Positions 1-11,640 of a stretch of 25,000 bases of DNA are shown piece by piece. The first letter of the stretch is position 1; the number at the start of each line of letters is the position of its first letter. The notes under the pieces are model-generated. The model ran no database searches. It had not been told where the DNA came from and saw only the letters and a program-made list of their open reading frames with translations. The position numbers and the translations under genes were made by a program. Source of the stretch: Botryococcus braunii. Taxonomy: Eukaryota > Chlorophyta > Trebouxiophyceae. The stretch is taken from contig KV908373.1 in assembly GCA_002005505.1 (NCBI GenBank), positions 157,501 to 182,500 of the forward strand. The letters run 5' to 3'.

Positions 1-381
1 GAGTGTGTAGGGGGTTGAGGACGCAAACGAGAAGGACCTGGGGATTGCTTGCAACTCAGATGTCACCACATTTGCCATCTGCGTAGTTGAGCAGGGACTT
101 GCGTTGAGCAAGCAAGCAAGAAGACTTGAGTGGCTGGGTCTTCTTGCTTGTTGTCGACACTGTACGCAAAGTGAGAGCACCAGTGGCAAGGCATGCCAGG
201 TTTTAGAAATGGTGTACGGGACTCGCGTGTTTTGTCTCAAGAGTTGCTCTTGTTACTACCCTTCCTTCCCGGGTGCATACGCATGGTATGCACTTGTGTG
301 AGGTCATTCTCACTCACGTCTTGCATAGATTTTGGGTGTTTGCCTTTGTTCATTAACTCCTGACTGGTTACAGTGTGTCTA

Positions 382-429
382 TGTGTGTGTGTGTGTGTGT
401 GTGCGTGCGTGCTGCTAATGTGTGTGCGT

Positions 430-526
<97 letters not shown>

Positions 527-546
527 ACACGCACGCACGCACGCGG
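382..546. repeat. (GT)n microsatellite with GC-richer flanking arms
   Basis: Nearly uninterrupted TG/GT dinucleotide repeat, broken by a short CTGCTAATG stretch near 411-419 and a TGTTG slip near 480-484. The left edge holds GCGTGCGTGC (403-412) and the right edge GCACGCACGC (531-540). These are reverse complements, so the array can fold back on itself. Alternating purine-pyrimidine DNA of this kind can adopt the Z form. Apparent Cys-Val or Thr-His reading frames here are repeat artefacts. Confidence 0.95.
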
Positions 547-1040
547 TGTGTCATTGTGTTTGTGTCACAAATGCCTGCCCAAGGTTTGGGCCCCCAAGGT
601 GCACACCAATCCTTTTCTGCATTGCATATGCATGTGTCTGTTACAATGGGCCTCGGAAAAGAGATCAGAAAAGGAACACACAGAAAGCCAACAAGGCTGG
701 TCGAACAAGGAGGGGCTCAACATGGAACCAGGCTGAAACCAGCTACAGGCTGATCAGGCGGGTGCATAAAAGCTGTAACCAGCCTGGGGCTAAATCCAGA
801 CTGGGCGGGAAATTTGAGTACCGGAATGCACCCAGTCTGGCACCAGCCCCGTTGGCACCAGGATGGCTTTGAGACCAGCTACAAGAACCCCAGACGTTAC
901 GAACTAGGTTAACTGCTTAGGCGGATGAATTATTAATTAATCGAATGGTCTCTGAGAAGGTAACTTAATAACTTTGCAAATCCCTCGCATTTCCGTCACA
1001 TCTTTGTCGCAAAAGCTTCGTATTACAGCTGTACTTATAC
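547..1040. other. Unassigned sequence, no gene seen
   Basis: No recognisable coding or RNA gene. The segment 740-880 has several loosely similar CCAGC/CAGCCTGG/CAGTCTGG words (for example near 779-786 and 833-839), perhaps decayed short repeats. The sequence becomes AT-rich just before the relic LTR at 1041. The first 380 bases of the window also hold nothing I can identify. Confidence 0.5.
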
Positions 1041-1382
1041 TGTTGGGCTTTGAACGTACTTATAGGGTGCCTTGTGCTTTAGCTGACCTTCTTGATGTAC
1101 AACATAGGACGGACATAAGGTACAAGTGTGTAGGGGCTCATTTTTGAACATAAGGTACATTTAAATCCATTCACACGTTTTGTGCATGAACTCTTAAGGC
1201 TGTCGTCGCCGCAGTCTTTGGCAATTCGAATGGAAAGGATACAGGGCATTTCAAATGCTAGTGCATGTCCATGAGTTTGTAAATTGAAAGGGCAGACAGT
1301 CGTATGGACTGCAGCTGAGGCCGACATCCTGAACGACCTGTCTGCATTGATAAAGGAACGCTGATTGCCAATAACTGTAATA
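1041..1382 (+). repeat. 5' LTR of relic A
   Basis: It starts TGTTGGGC at the place where the intact LTR starts TGTTGAGT. It shares blocks such as TGCCTTGTGCTTTAG, two CATAAGGTACA motifs (1114-1124, 1149-1159), the 'actcttaaggctg/actattaaagctg' block, and the GCAGACAG (1292-1299) and CCTGTCTGC (1337-1345) arms. The end is placed just before the decayed primer site by alignment with the intact 5' LTR. Length is 342 bp, against 370 bp for the intact 5' LTR. The two are clearly diverged, so this is an older copy or a sister family. Confidence 0.8.
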
Positions 1383-1410
1383 GATAATGGGCCGACCTCC
1401 TTCAGCTGGG
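1383..1410 (+). promoter_or_regulatory. Decayed primer-binding site (tRNA-iMet half)
   Basis: GATAATGGGCCGACC at 1383-1397 corresponds to GGTTATGGGCCCACG of the intact element, with three or more substitutions. The following CTTCAGCTGGGC also resembles the complement of the initiator tRNA D-arm, as it does in the intact copy. It lies directly after the inferred LTR end. The mismatches suggest it no longer primes. Confidence 0.65.
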
Positions 1411-2479
1411 CGGGAGGCAGACAGGATTAATGTCACCATCGGATTTGTCTGACAGTAGTGTCAAGAAGCTGCGTACAAAGCTCACAGCGATGAAAAGCAC
1501 GGGAGGGAGAGGGCAGCCTACTAAGCCAATAGCTGCCAAGTCAGAGCCACCAACATATCAGAAACTGAGGTCTGCGGGTGGGGATACTGGGCATGGCGCT
1601 CCGCAAGACCGTGGCTTCTTGATTTCTGATATCGTGTAACATCGTAGAAACGGCAGGCCTTTGCTCCAGCCCCATTGGCTTACCGAGAAGTTTGTTAAGT
1701 ATCATGCATGCGTCCTATCTGCCTGGGAGTTGTCACTTGTCAGCTTTGAGCGGAGTTTTATTACCCATAGGCGGTTCCTGGAGACCGAGAGTCAGTCGAA
1801 CTGGGGCCCGGCTCGTATTCAGGAGGAAAGGGTTGGATTTAAAGTCATTCAAGATTGTTTGCTAACTCTGGACGGACTAGAAAAATATTGGCGCAAGTCG
1901 CGCAAGGTAAATGACTATGTATGGAGAGGCAGTGACTGAATTGTGAACAGAACATGGTGATTGCATGACCAAAAAGAAGACGAAGCCTGTAGCAAAGGAC
2001 GACACCAGTGAGTCAGAACTGTCCCCAGCTGGTGATGGCAGTGGATGTAACGCAGGGCAGTCAACGTCTGGGCTGCTGTTAGAGGGATTCTGGTACAGTC
2101 GTACCGCCGAATCTCACATGCGGTGTGACGGATCCTTATGGGGCGAAGCACCGTGGAGTAGGGGAGGAGTGTGTTAAGTAGAGTTAAGACTAATTATAGC
2201 CTTGCGTTATGGGAAAGGGACTTGGACTTGGATGGTGGTTTGGGCGGAAGCTCCATTTGTAAAAGTATATATAATTAAGAGTGATGCCTATTCTAACCGC
2301 ATACCCAAAATCCGTCATGCAGGGACGCGGAATCTAGGGTCCAAATACTGAAGGTGATGGGGAGGGAGGGAAGGAGAGGGGGGGGGGAAGAAGAGAGGAG
2401 TATTGCGTTTCCACTAAACTCTTCCGACTGGAGCCTCCGCATCAGCTGCAATCAGCAGACCCAGAGACCAGATCGACAA
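1411..2479. other. Relic A leader/gag position, coding content not recognised
   Basis: In the intact copy this interval would hold the leader, gag, protease and the first part of integrase. Only the first few tens of bases after the GCAGACAGG arm (1417-1425) look alike (CATCGGAT). Short plus-strand frames at 1430-1639, 1661-1939 and 1965-2177 carry basic, Ser/Lys-rich or Trp-rich stretches, but I see no gag zinc knuckle or protease DSG motif. About 2354-2400 is purine-rich. I cannot say whether this is decayed element or inserted sequence. Confidence 0.4.
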
Positions 2480-3030
2480 GCCAGATCTGGTCAAGTAGTG
2501 GCAGACCCAACGCGGCACAGTTGTCAAGTGTGTAAGAACTGACAGGGGTGCAGAATTCCAGAATCAGCAGTTCAAAGAGTTCTGTACTCAACAGGGCACT
2601 GAGTAGGAGACATCAGCACCCTACACCCCTCATCCAAACGGACATGGTGAGAGAATGAATAGGACTTTAGAGGAGTGCACGAGAACCCTGTTGGTGCATG
2701 CTGCTGCAGATCCTTCCGTTCAAAAGGAGGCGTTGGACACCGCCACACTGCTATACAACATTGAACCTACCTCGGGCAGGTCTCCGACACCCGCTGAAAT
2801 GTTCTTTGGTGACAAGCCCGATGCTTCTGTGCTGCGTACGTGGGGCTGTGTTGCTCACGTACGTGTGCACATACACGCGTGCACATACCCAGTGGGCAAA
2901 GGTCTGTATTTGGGCCCAAGACCCCCTTGGCATGTTGACAAGATACTCCCCTCAATCCAAGGCATACCATGTATATGTGGGGAATGGAGTGTGGAAAGAG
3001 GTAGGGATGGTGCAGTTTAGCCCAGGGCAC
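2480..3030 (+). pseudogene. Relic A copia integrase fragment
   Basis: DNA and protein align with positions 21290-21790 of the intact element, the C-terminal half of the catalytic core and beyond. A readable stretch begins MNRTLEECTRTLLVHAAADP (from 2655) and continues with LRTWGCVAHV, as in the intact integrase. Upstream, the Asp-containing segment is damaged (ACTGACAGGGGTGC in place of a SDRGTE codon series) and an in-frame TAG interrupts the segment near 2602. The WKEAL tryptophan has become Gln. Downstream homology continues through 'SKAYxVYVGNGVWKE' in a shifted frame and ends near 3030, just before the GA array. It cannot encode a working integrase. Confidence 0.88.
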
Positions 3031-3045
3031 CCAAGTGTGAATCAA

Positions 3046-4367
<1,322 letters not shown>

Positions 4368-4741
4368 TTAGCTGCAGCTCAGCGCCGTCTTTGTAGCACA
4401 ACTACAGACACGTCGCGCATGTCGACGCGGAAGTCCGAGTTGAGTGAGACAATGGTGCATCGAAGCCGCACAATTGCCACGACAACCTATCTCAACTGTG
4501 TAAAGCTCACACTCATAACCGGCAGAGATAATCTGTGTTTGTAGCTCAAAGTACTTATTGGCCTTGGCTGTAGCAGCTATAAATACCCTATCCTCAAAGG
4601 GAACCATCAACTCCATCATTTTACATTTCCTAGCTGAGGCAGAGTACATAAAAATATCAGGCCTTAGTGCCGTGACAACGATATTATGTGGAATTTGGTA
4701 AGGACAAGACAGTCCGTCACCTACCAACAACCAGTCTTGGA
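4368..4741 (-). pseudogene. Antisense fragment of a retroelement endonuclease-like (PD-(D/E)XK-type) domain
   Basis: The frame reads DWLLVGDGL near its start, then ALRPDIFMYS, MMELMVPFEDRV, KYFEL and VEIGCRGN. The order (DW..LxxP...LRPDI....ELxVPxEDR......KY.EL......VE(I/V)GCRG) matches a domain I know from sequences downstream of reverse transcriptase in many eukaryotic non-LTR-like elements. The Pro-Asp and the later Glu in 'MMEL' would be the nuclease-like acidic residues. That it is a restriction-like endonuclease is my inference. The displayed N-terminal Met is not an ATG, and no RT lies next to it, so this is a fragment. It runs opposite to relic A and probably inserted into it. Confidence 0.6.
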
Positions 4742-5893
<1,152 letters not shown>

Positions 5894-6097
5894 GTAAGTG
5901 TGTACGGGCTCGTTATCGCACATAAGGGACATTTACATCAGATCACATGACTGAACTCTTAAGGCTGTCTTCGCGGCAGTACAGCTAAATTTAGCAACTT
6001 GGATGGATCAGACACAGGGCATTTCAGATCCTAAAATGTCCATGATAAGACAGGTCGTTCAGGATGTCGGCCTCAGCTGCAGTCCATATGACTGTCT
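5894..6097 (+). repeat. Partial second LTR of relic A, with an inverted terminal part
   Basis: 5894-6047 aligns in forward orientation with the LTR at 1126-1280 (shared words include ACTCTTAAGGCTGTC, CAGGGCATTTCA and ATGTCCATGA). From 6048 the match continues only in reverse-complement orientation (see the next entry). The LTR start and the true LTR end are missing. The CATAAGGTAC motif survives as CATAAGGGAC at 5921. Confidence 0.82.
6048..6097 (-). repeat. 50-bp segment inverted relative to the relic A 5' LTR
   Basis: Reverse complement of 1294-1343, with one mismatch in 50 positions (C/T in CCATA[C/T]GACTGTCT). Both copies are bounded by AGACAG and CTGTCT, which are inverted repeats, so the segment appears flipped about its own ends. 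The flanking LTR sequence on the left is in normal orientation. Confidence 0.9.
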
Positions 6098-6609
6098 TCT
6101 GTTGCAATGTACCAGCTCATGAGTTGAAGAATCGTTGTAGATTGTTCGGAACTCTTTGCAAACAAACCCTTCGTAATTGCAAAAGTTGTACTTTGGGCAA
6201 AGGTCTTAGTCTCAGAACAATTTTCTTGCTTTCAATGTAGTTGAATTCTCCTCAGGCCATCAAGCACCTCCTTACGATGAGCCTTAGTGGGTGCTTCATG
6301 TGTGATCTGCTCAATAGCAAACCAAATGGGAAGGACTCATGATGCACGCACACGGATGCGATACTTTCATTGTAATACTAGCTATACATTCAGAAGCAAC
6401 GGTGCGGTATAGGTATTGAGTGTTAGCGACCTGCGACACTGCTCGCGGTGTCGCTGGTAGTTCAGTGCTTCGGAAGTACGTCGAATAAAAGAGGACGATT
6501 GCGACTGAAGCTTCATTACGATCTTTTTATGTAAAAAGGTAATTGTGTAATGAAAAAAAAGAAAGATGAAGCTGCAATATCTCGCAATGTCGTGCGGTTG
6601 TCAGTGGTC
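6098..6609. other. Unassigned; weak minus-strand coding-like patch
   Basis: No clear element. On the minus strand, 6338-6232 is open and reads FAIEQITHEAPTKAHRKE before a stop at 6234-6232. Its composition looks protein-like and it could be a terminal exon of a gene starting at 7238, but I found no splice acceptor in a matching phase. 6544-6560 is A-rich. Confidence 0.3.
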
Positions 6610-6613
6610 ACGA

Positions 6614-6722
6614 TTCGACTCTTTTGGACGGTATTAGGCGGTATTCAACCCTCCAGCGTCGAATACCGTCGAAAACCCGGGCGTCGAAAAATTTTCCGTC
6701 TCGATTCGACGCGATTCGACGC
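6614..6722. repeat. Fold-back cluster of GTCGAA/TTCGAC motifs
   Basis: Six copies of the hexamer fall within about 107 bp: TTCGAC at 6614, 6705 and 6715, and its complement GTCGAA at 6658, 6668 and 6683. GCGTCGAAT (6656-6664) pairs perfectly with ATTCGACGC at both 6704-6712 and 6714-6722. GGTATTC (6640-6646) pairs with GAATACC (6661-6667). A CCCGGG lies in the centre. This could be the end of an unidentified DNA transposon or MITE, or a protein-binding array. Nothing here identifies it further. Confidence 0.6.
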
Positions 6723-6789
6723 CAGATTTTCCGTAGTGGGAACTTGATCCCGGTTCCAGCTCTGTGCAGATAAACTAGCATAAACATAC

Positions 6790-7238
6790 CTCTTTAGAGC
6801 AGCTTCGCCGTTTGACATAGCTTCAAGGAATTCCATCCGTTTTACCTTGAGGTTGAGGACAGCGTCCTCAAGGACCAGGCCTGCCCGGGCGCACGGTCCT
6901 AGGAATTTTGGCGCTGCTGGAGTCCAAATCAACTCTTGCTGACATTTAAAGCTTCTATCCACTAATACAACAGTTACACAATCTAGCAATCTACAATCTT
7001 TTTCTGTAGCTGGTACTATTGGTTCCCATGAAGTACAGTTCTCGGGCTTGTCAAGCCCGAGATCGTGATAGCATTGTGCGAAGTGACACGTACTAAACTT
7101 ATCAACTCGTGCGCTGACTTGCTTGATTGCCTCATCTTTAAAAACTTTTCCTGGTCGGGGCCACCGCCTATTCCATATTGTGGTTACCAAAAACGGCAGC
7201 ACGACCGCTACGCACAGGGTCTCAAGCGTAGGCGACAT
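6790..7238 (-). CDS. Hypothetical protein, putative first exon with N-terminal hydrophobic segment
   Basis: An ATG at 7238-7236 opens a 149-codon frame. It starts MSPTLETLCVAVVLPFLVTT, followed by the basic IWNRRWPRP, which fits a signal anchor or signal peptide and membrane segment. Several cysteines follow. The frame stays open until AAAGAG|GTATGTTTA, a good splice donor at 6789-6788, giving a 449-nt exon ending two bases into a codon. Beyond the donor the frame runs into the TTCGAC repeat cluster, which supports the exon ending there. I do not recognise the family. Downstream exons were not found with confidence. It could instead be a chance ORF. Confidence 0.38.
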
Positions 7239-7879
7239 GATTTTCAATCAATTATGCCTAGGTGTTGTTTATGTGCATTCTCTGCACAGGTAACTCTGGG
7301 CTTATGTGCTTTTTAATTGTGTTTTCTACACAGGTATCTCTGGGCTTGGTTTGCACGATGGAGCTCCAACAAGCCTCCAGAGGCTCTGGCCATAGCCCCG
7401 AAACCGCAGGCCGTCACGCGACACCGTAACTTTTCGCCTTTCTTTATGTACCGCCAATAAGGTGTTGGCAAGGTTGTTAACATATCACCCATGACAACAA
7501 GGACTTATCACAGCGTTACTCACACATGTCTGCCTGCGAAACCCCAATTTGCCCTTACAACCTACAACTTCCCGTTGTGTGACTGAATATTGTTTCGTGC
7601 CTTTTCCTTCAGAAGAGTTATGCGGACGGCTAGATGTGAACGGTTAGCCTTAGGCGGTAAAGCAGTACGGACATTAGTATCCAGAGGTAATGGAGTATAA
7701 GAACGTCACTTCGGGTGGTGATGCAGTACACACATCGACACATTTTTCATGATGAGGTTTACATGTGAGGTCAAGTATGGTCTCGGCACCGGATTGGGAC
7801 TTCATTTCATTAAATGCACTACGGATGAATCCTCTATTGCCAATTGACTCCGTGTATAACTTAGTGGTCGCTGCTCAGC
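7239..7879. other. Unassigned; includes a short imperfect tandem duplication
   Basis: 7278-7309 and 7322-7354 resemble each other (TCTGCACAGGTAACTCTGGG versus TCTACACAGGTATCTCTGGG), with a period of 44 bp. Each unit contains CACAGGTA-ACTCTGGGCTT. No coding or RNA feature is recognised. The right part (about 7640-7879) may be the decayed body of the relic B 5' LTR, but I could not find its start. Confidence 0.4.
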
Positions 7880-7964
7880 TCCTGCATACAGCGTGAGAGC
7901 GACCATCGTCCAAGCCACCTCCATGTCTGCACCCTGCAGGAATACGCCAGCCCTCAATCGTATA
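7880..7964 (+). repeat. 3' end of the relic B 5' LTR
   Basis: TGTCTGCACCCTGCAGGAATACGCCAGCC (about 7924-7952, ending in TATA at 7964) aligns with the end of the intact LTR (TGTCTGCTTGC, then ACAGGATACGCCACTGCCC, ending TTACA), and a primer-binding site follows at once. The upstream part contains an inverted repeat TGGTCGCT (7865-7872) and AGCGACCA (7897-7904). The LTR start is not identifiable. Confidence 0.6.
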
Positions 7965-7981
7965 GGTTATGGGCCCACCAC
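7965..7981 (+). promoter_or_regulatory. Relic B primer-binding site for tRNA-iMet half molecule
   Basis: GGTTATGGGCCCACCAC is, from memory, an exact 17-base complement of the plant initiator tRNA-Met anticodon arm and preceding bases (GTGGTGGGCCCATAACC). It ends in the anticodon loop, not at the tRNA 3' CCA end. Drosophila copia and yeast Ty5 are primed in this way by a cleaved tRNA half. It lies directly after LTR-end-like sequence. Confidence 0.82.
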
Positions 7982-8595
7982 TCTTTTGTGGAGTGTGGTG
8001 GTGCTTGGACTGGAGACTCTGGAGACTGTATGGACGGTGAGCGACCGACGCCATCTCAGGTGCGCCTGAGATGTCGCAAGCAAATTGCAAGGAAGTCAAC
8101 AGCAGATTTCGTCCTAGTGTAGCTCCAAGGACAGAGGTTCCTACGTACAACGACAGACACGAGTAGCGGGTGGGGAGCAAGGACCTGGCACCTCAGATGA
8201 ACAAGCGGTCATTGTGAAGGACTTTGTCTATCACTTACAGACTGGCCATGCAATATGTCAGTCTTATTGGTTCAGTGATCGACTTATGGTGTGACCTGCT
8301 TATAAATTCACACCGTGAGAGATCTCGGTGGTCAACCTTGAGCCTGATTTTGTGACCCGAGCAAAGTTCGTTGAGCGTTGTCGCGGAGCTAGCTTTGATT
8401 TAAAGTAAACGAACAGTTGTCTGAGGAGGTAGCCTATAAGGCCGTCGAAGCAGCTTTGGCAACACTGCCACAACAGTAATTTTGCGGGCACGAACTAAGG
8501 AACCAGGATGATTGGAAAACTGACTGCTCAGAATTGGAGTAATTTTTTAACATTGAACAGCGAAACGAAGACATTGTTGTTATTGACTGAGACTA
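7982..8595. other. Relic B leader region
   Basis: About 610 bp between the primer site and the gag start, compared with about 490 bp in the intact copy. It begins with a small hairpin (CCACCACTC...GAGTGTGGTGG, 7976-8001). No ORF or other element is recognised. Confidence 0.45.
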
Positions 8596-9682
8596 ATGGT
8601 GACTAGGGAGAAAGGACAGGGTGAGGGTGGCACGTCGTCTGAAGGTCTGGATCCAAACGGGCCCTGCACCTCAAGGCTCTCCGAGTCTGTTCGTGAAGCT
8701 TGCACACCAAGCACCTCTAGAGGGGAAGGTGATATGCCCCCTAGGAAAAGTGTAATTCCAAAATTGGTGAAGGTTCACATTAAGCTAAAACAAAGGGGTC
8801 AGAATTTCTTGGTTTGGAAGACAGCTTCCTTTGCAGCAAATGAGGCCAAGGGTCACTGCCGCTATGTGAGAGGCAATGCCAGGTACAATATAAGATGCAG
8901 CAGCAATGCTTCCGTTGTACGACTCTGTGTCAGAAGTTTGGCTGGGAGAGCTTCCAACCTCCCTTCTGCCTTTGATGCTTATCAGAGGATTTGCCGTGAG
9001 TTCAAAGGAGGGCACAATCTCGAGATAAGAGGATATTGGCGAAACGAAATGGATGCAGGAATGACATCTGATCAGATGTCATTCCTCATGAGGAGGCCAT
9101 TATTCTGTATGTCAATCGTATGATCAATCTGAAGATGTGCCTTTAGAACCGCAACCATCAGATGCTGGATTTAACTGTGGCCAACATCATTAAGGGACTT
9201 CCAGCTGAAGCCCGGGAGCCTGGCATGTTTACACCACTGCAGCGACTCAGCCCCTGTCAGCCTTGGCAAAGTTCTTTTGCTCAACAGCTGATGGTCTCAA
9301 CTTCGACGACACAGTGCCACGTCAGCCGAGAGTTCTGGCCATCACCCAGGGACCACCAGGGTCGGACACTCCTCCTGTGGCAAGCGCAGCAGCACAGTCA
9401 GCCCCTGCAACAGAACCCGTGACAAAGCCAGCGGTGAAGGGGACCTGCAACTACTGTGGAAAGAAGGGACACTACTGCCGGGACTGCCGAAAATGGCGCA
9501 GGGATGAGGAGACCCAGCAGAACATTGTGGCAGCTGTCCAGCAGCATGCAGGCATGTGGCCTCAGGGACAGCCCCCAGCTAGTGGACCCCACTATCATGC
9601 TGCGCATAATGCTTTCCCGGGAGCTGGAGCCTTCCCACCACCACTTCCTCCTCCAGCATGTATGCATTGTGTGGTTTCCTAA
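8596..9682 (+). pseudogene. Relic B gag
   Basis: The ATG at 8596 opens a frame with LKQRGQNFLVWKTASFAANE, the copia gag pattern (LxxxxNFxxWxxxxxxxxxxKG). After about 9120 a stop and frame changes break it; pieces continue at 9162 (VANIIKGLPAEAREPG) and 9263. A nucleocapsid zinc knuckle CNYCGKKGHYCRDC (CX2CX4HX4C) lies at 9446-9487, preceded by a Pro/Ala/Thr-rich stretch and followed by a Pro-rich one. In the intact copy gag is fused in frame to pol; here a stop at about 9680 separates them. GACATCTGATCAGATGTC at 9062-9079 is a perfect palindrome within the broken part. Confidence 0.85.
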
Positions 9683-9702
9683 TATATCCTTGAGCCCTCT
9701 GC

Positions 9703-10079
9703 CACGCTTCCTCAACAACAGTCTTGGCTTGTGGACAGTGGAGGGTCTGTACACTTGGCCAACAGGATGTCCCTGCTCCATAATCCCACATGTCCCTGAT
9801 CCATAATGCCACCGTGCATGCCAAGCCTATCCCCCTGCACCTGGCCACATCTGACGCAACATGAGGAATTGTTGCCACTGGGTCTGTGTGTCTGCTCAGT
9901 CCTCAAAATGAACCCTTTTGGATCCATTGTGTGCAGTGTGTTCCGTCAGCCACCACTAGTTTCATGTCAGTCTCCGCAGCGGGTAGGGATTGGTCAGTGT
10001 TTTCCACTGACAGTGTGGGAGCCTTCACAGCCGTATCTGGTCCCCACAGTTGGAAAGTGCCAATTAGTGCAGAATAGGG
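9703..10079 (+). pseudogene. Relic B protease fragment
   Basis: Read across frames, the sequence gives SWLVDSGGSVHLANRMSLLH, matching SWLIDSGASVHLVNDLSLLH of the intact copy (active-site Asp 415 there). LHLA, then TGSVCL and VQCVPSATTS follow in matching order. An in-frame TGA near 9798 and frameshifts near 9860 disable it. The active-site triad is DSG, with Gly in place of the usual Ala or Ser/Thr after it. A 15-C run at 10102-10116 follows. Confidence 0.8.
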
Positions 10080-10189
10080 CCTTTAATTTATCCACAAAGC
10101 ACCCCCCCCCCCCCCAGTTTTGTTTTCAGCACCTTCCCAATGCCTGTCCAGCTGCCCAACAGTCACAGCCTGCTTTCCCCCTCTTACCA

Positions 10190-11110
10190 TAATTGTGCCA
10201 GGCGCTACCTGTGGCACAGCAGAATGGGTCATCTTGGTGAAACCTGGATGCAACGCTTATCGAAAGAAGAAATGGTAACAGGAGTTGACAATTTTCTGTG
10301 CCCATGCACTTATTGTCCCACATACAGTGAAGCATATATAAGGGGAACAATCCCAGACCCTCATTTGGGGTAAGCAACAGACCTGCGCAGGCTGTCCTTG
10401 ACAGAGTACACATGGATACGGTGGGCCCTATCACCCAGCAGCAGCAACAAGAGAGTGTTTTTGGGGTAACAGTTGTTGACGAAGCTTCCCACCTTAAGGC
10501 AGGATTGCCAGTTTAGCCAAAAGACACTATCTGCGCAGCTGTCAGAGACCTTATTGTGTAGTGGCAGACCCAAAGAGCACCACCGTGAAATGCATCCGAT
10601 GTGATCGTGGGACTAAAATTATTAATTCACGCCTTCAAGGAATCCTGTTCCTCTAAGGGAACTTAGCTGGAGACATCAGCTCCCTATACCCTGCAGTAGA
10701 ACAGTGTGGCGGAGCGAGCCATCCGCACCCTGAAAGAAAGTCCCCGGACCCAACTGGCATTGGCGGAAGCCAACCCAGCAATGTGAAAAGAAACTCTGGA
10801 GACAGCCTGCACACTTCTCAACATGGGCCCTTCAACAGGCAGGTCTCTTACCCCTTCAGAAATCCTTTTTGGCTTTAAACCCAATGTATCTCCACTGAGA
10901 ACTTGGGGCTGTTTGGCATATGTACAAGTGCCCGATGCACAGAGGGCAGCCTTCTCTCCCAAGGCAGTCCTGGGTAGGTTTACAGGATACTCCTCTGCAT
11001 CCAAAGCCTAGCGAATCTACCTGGGTGGGGGTGTTTGGAGGGAAAGTAGAGATGTCGTATTTGTGGAAAGTTTCGTGGTGGACATCAGGTGGGGATGGGA
11101 ACCAAGAATG
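10190..11110 (+). pseudogene. Relic B integrase fragment
   Basis: It begins with YLWHSRMGHLGE, the HX4H part of the integrase zinc domain (intact: LLWHARLGHPGV). In place of the later CX2C pair it has CTYCPTYSEAYIRG, so that cysteine pair is degraded. The Asp-containing core and its DX35E are broken by stops (10370-10760). A readable frame returns at 10823: MGPSTGRSLTPSEILFGFKP, then LRTWGCLAYV and FTGYSSASKA, followed by a stop. The order matches the intact integrase throughout. Confidence 0.82.
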
Positions 11111-11640
11111 CCCAGCAGCAGTCATTTGTGTGTCCTGGGCCTCCCTGTGAGGCAACCCGGAACCCATTTCCCACTGCAACCCTGGGACCACAATTGTCCA
11201 GCGAAGAAATTGAAATAACAGACAGATTAGAAGCACCTGCTGCAGCCGCTGTTCCCAGCAAGAGCTTTGGGCAGTATTTCCCAGGACCCTCTGGGGAGGC
11301 TGAACCCGAGCCTGTCCCTCGGAGGAGAAATGTCCCAGTGGAGGCGCCTGAGGCAACCAACGTGGAGAATACTGGACTTGCTTCTCCATCCGCAACTGAG
11401 GGATGGACTGTTCTGGATGCTCATCAGGACCTGACAAGAGGTGGCATGCTGCAGCCACAGCAACATCAACAACTTGTTAGAGCACATGACCTTTTGAGGC
11501 CTGAGGGCTCTGATTCAACAAAGCGCTTAAACGTTCAATCGGACAACCATCGGAGCAGACATCTCCTTATGATACATGGTGCATTGCCATGGTCTCTCAA
11601 GGACGACCACACCTTCGCACATTTGTCTGCCTGATTGAGG
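11111..11640 (+). pseudogene. Relic B linker-like remnant after integrase
   Basis: Pro/Glu/Ser-rich plus-strand frames with several stops follow the integrase and occupy the place of the long integrase-RT linker. One frame (11089-11634) reads to PGPSGEAEPEPVPRRRNVPV, a basic and acidic mix seen in such linkers. TVLDAHQDLTRGG at about 11410-11446 resembles SVLGHLQNLARGG (residues 953-965) of the intact copy, which supports the assignment. No RT follows. Confidence 0.65.

Larger units (their letters stand above)
7965..11640 (+). mobile_element. Relic B: degenerate Ty1/copia element lacking RT
   Basis: It contains a primer site (7965), a leader, gag with a zinc knuckle (8596-9682), protease remains (9703-10079) and integrase remains (10190-11080), all on the plus strand in copia order. 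It then has Pro/Ser/Glu-rich linker-like sequence to about 11640. No RT or RNase H motifs were seen. The relic differs more from the intact copy than relic A does and represents another lineage (protease DSGGS rather than DSGAS). A GAGGAGGGGAGG run at about 11638-11649 could be a polypurine tract, but no 3' LTR was recognised after it. Confidence 0.78.

Noticed and set aside
7875..8180. 101-aa minus-strand ORF
   Set aside because: It overlaps the relic B LTR end, primer site and leader, starts from a non-ATG codon and has no recognisable motif.
9912..11458. Several minus-strand ORFs opposite the relic B protease and integrase
   Set aside because: Shadow frames of plus-strand retroelement sequence.
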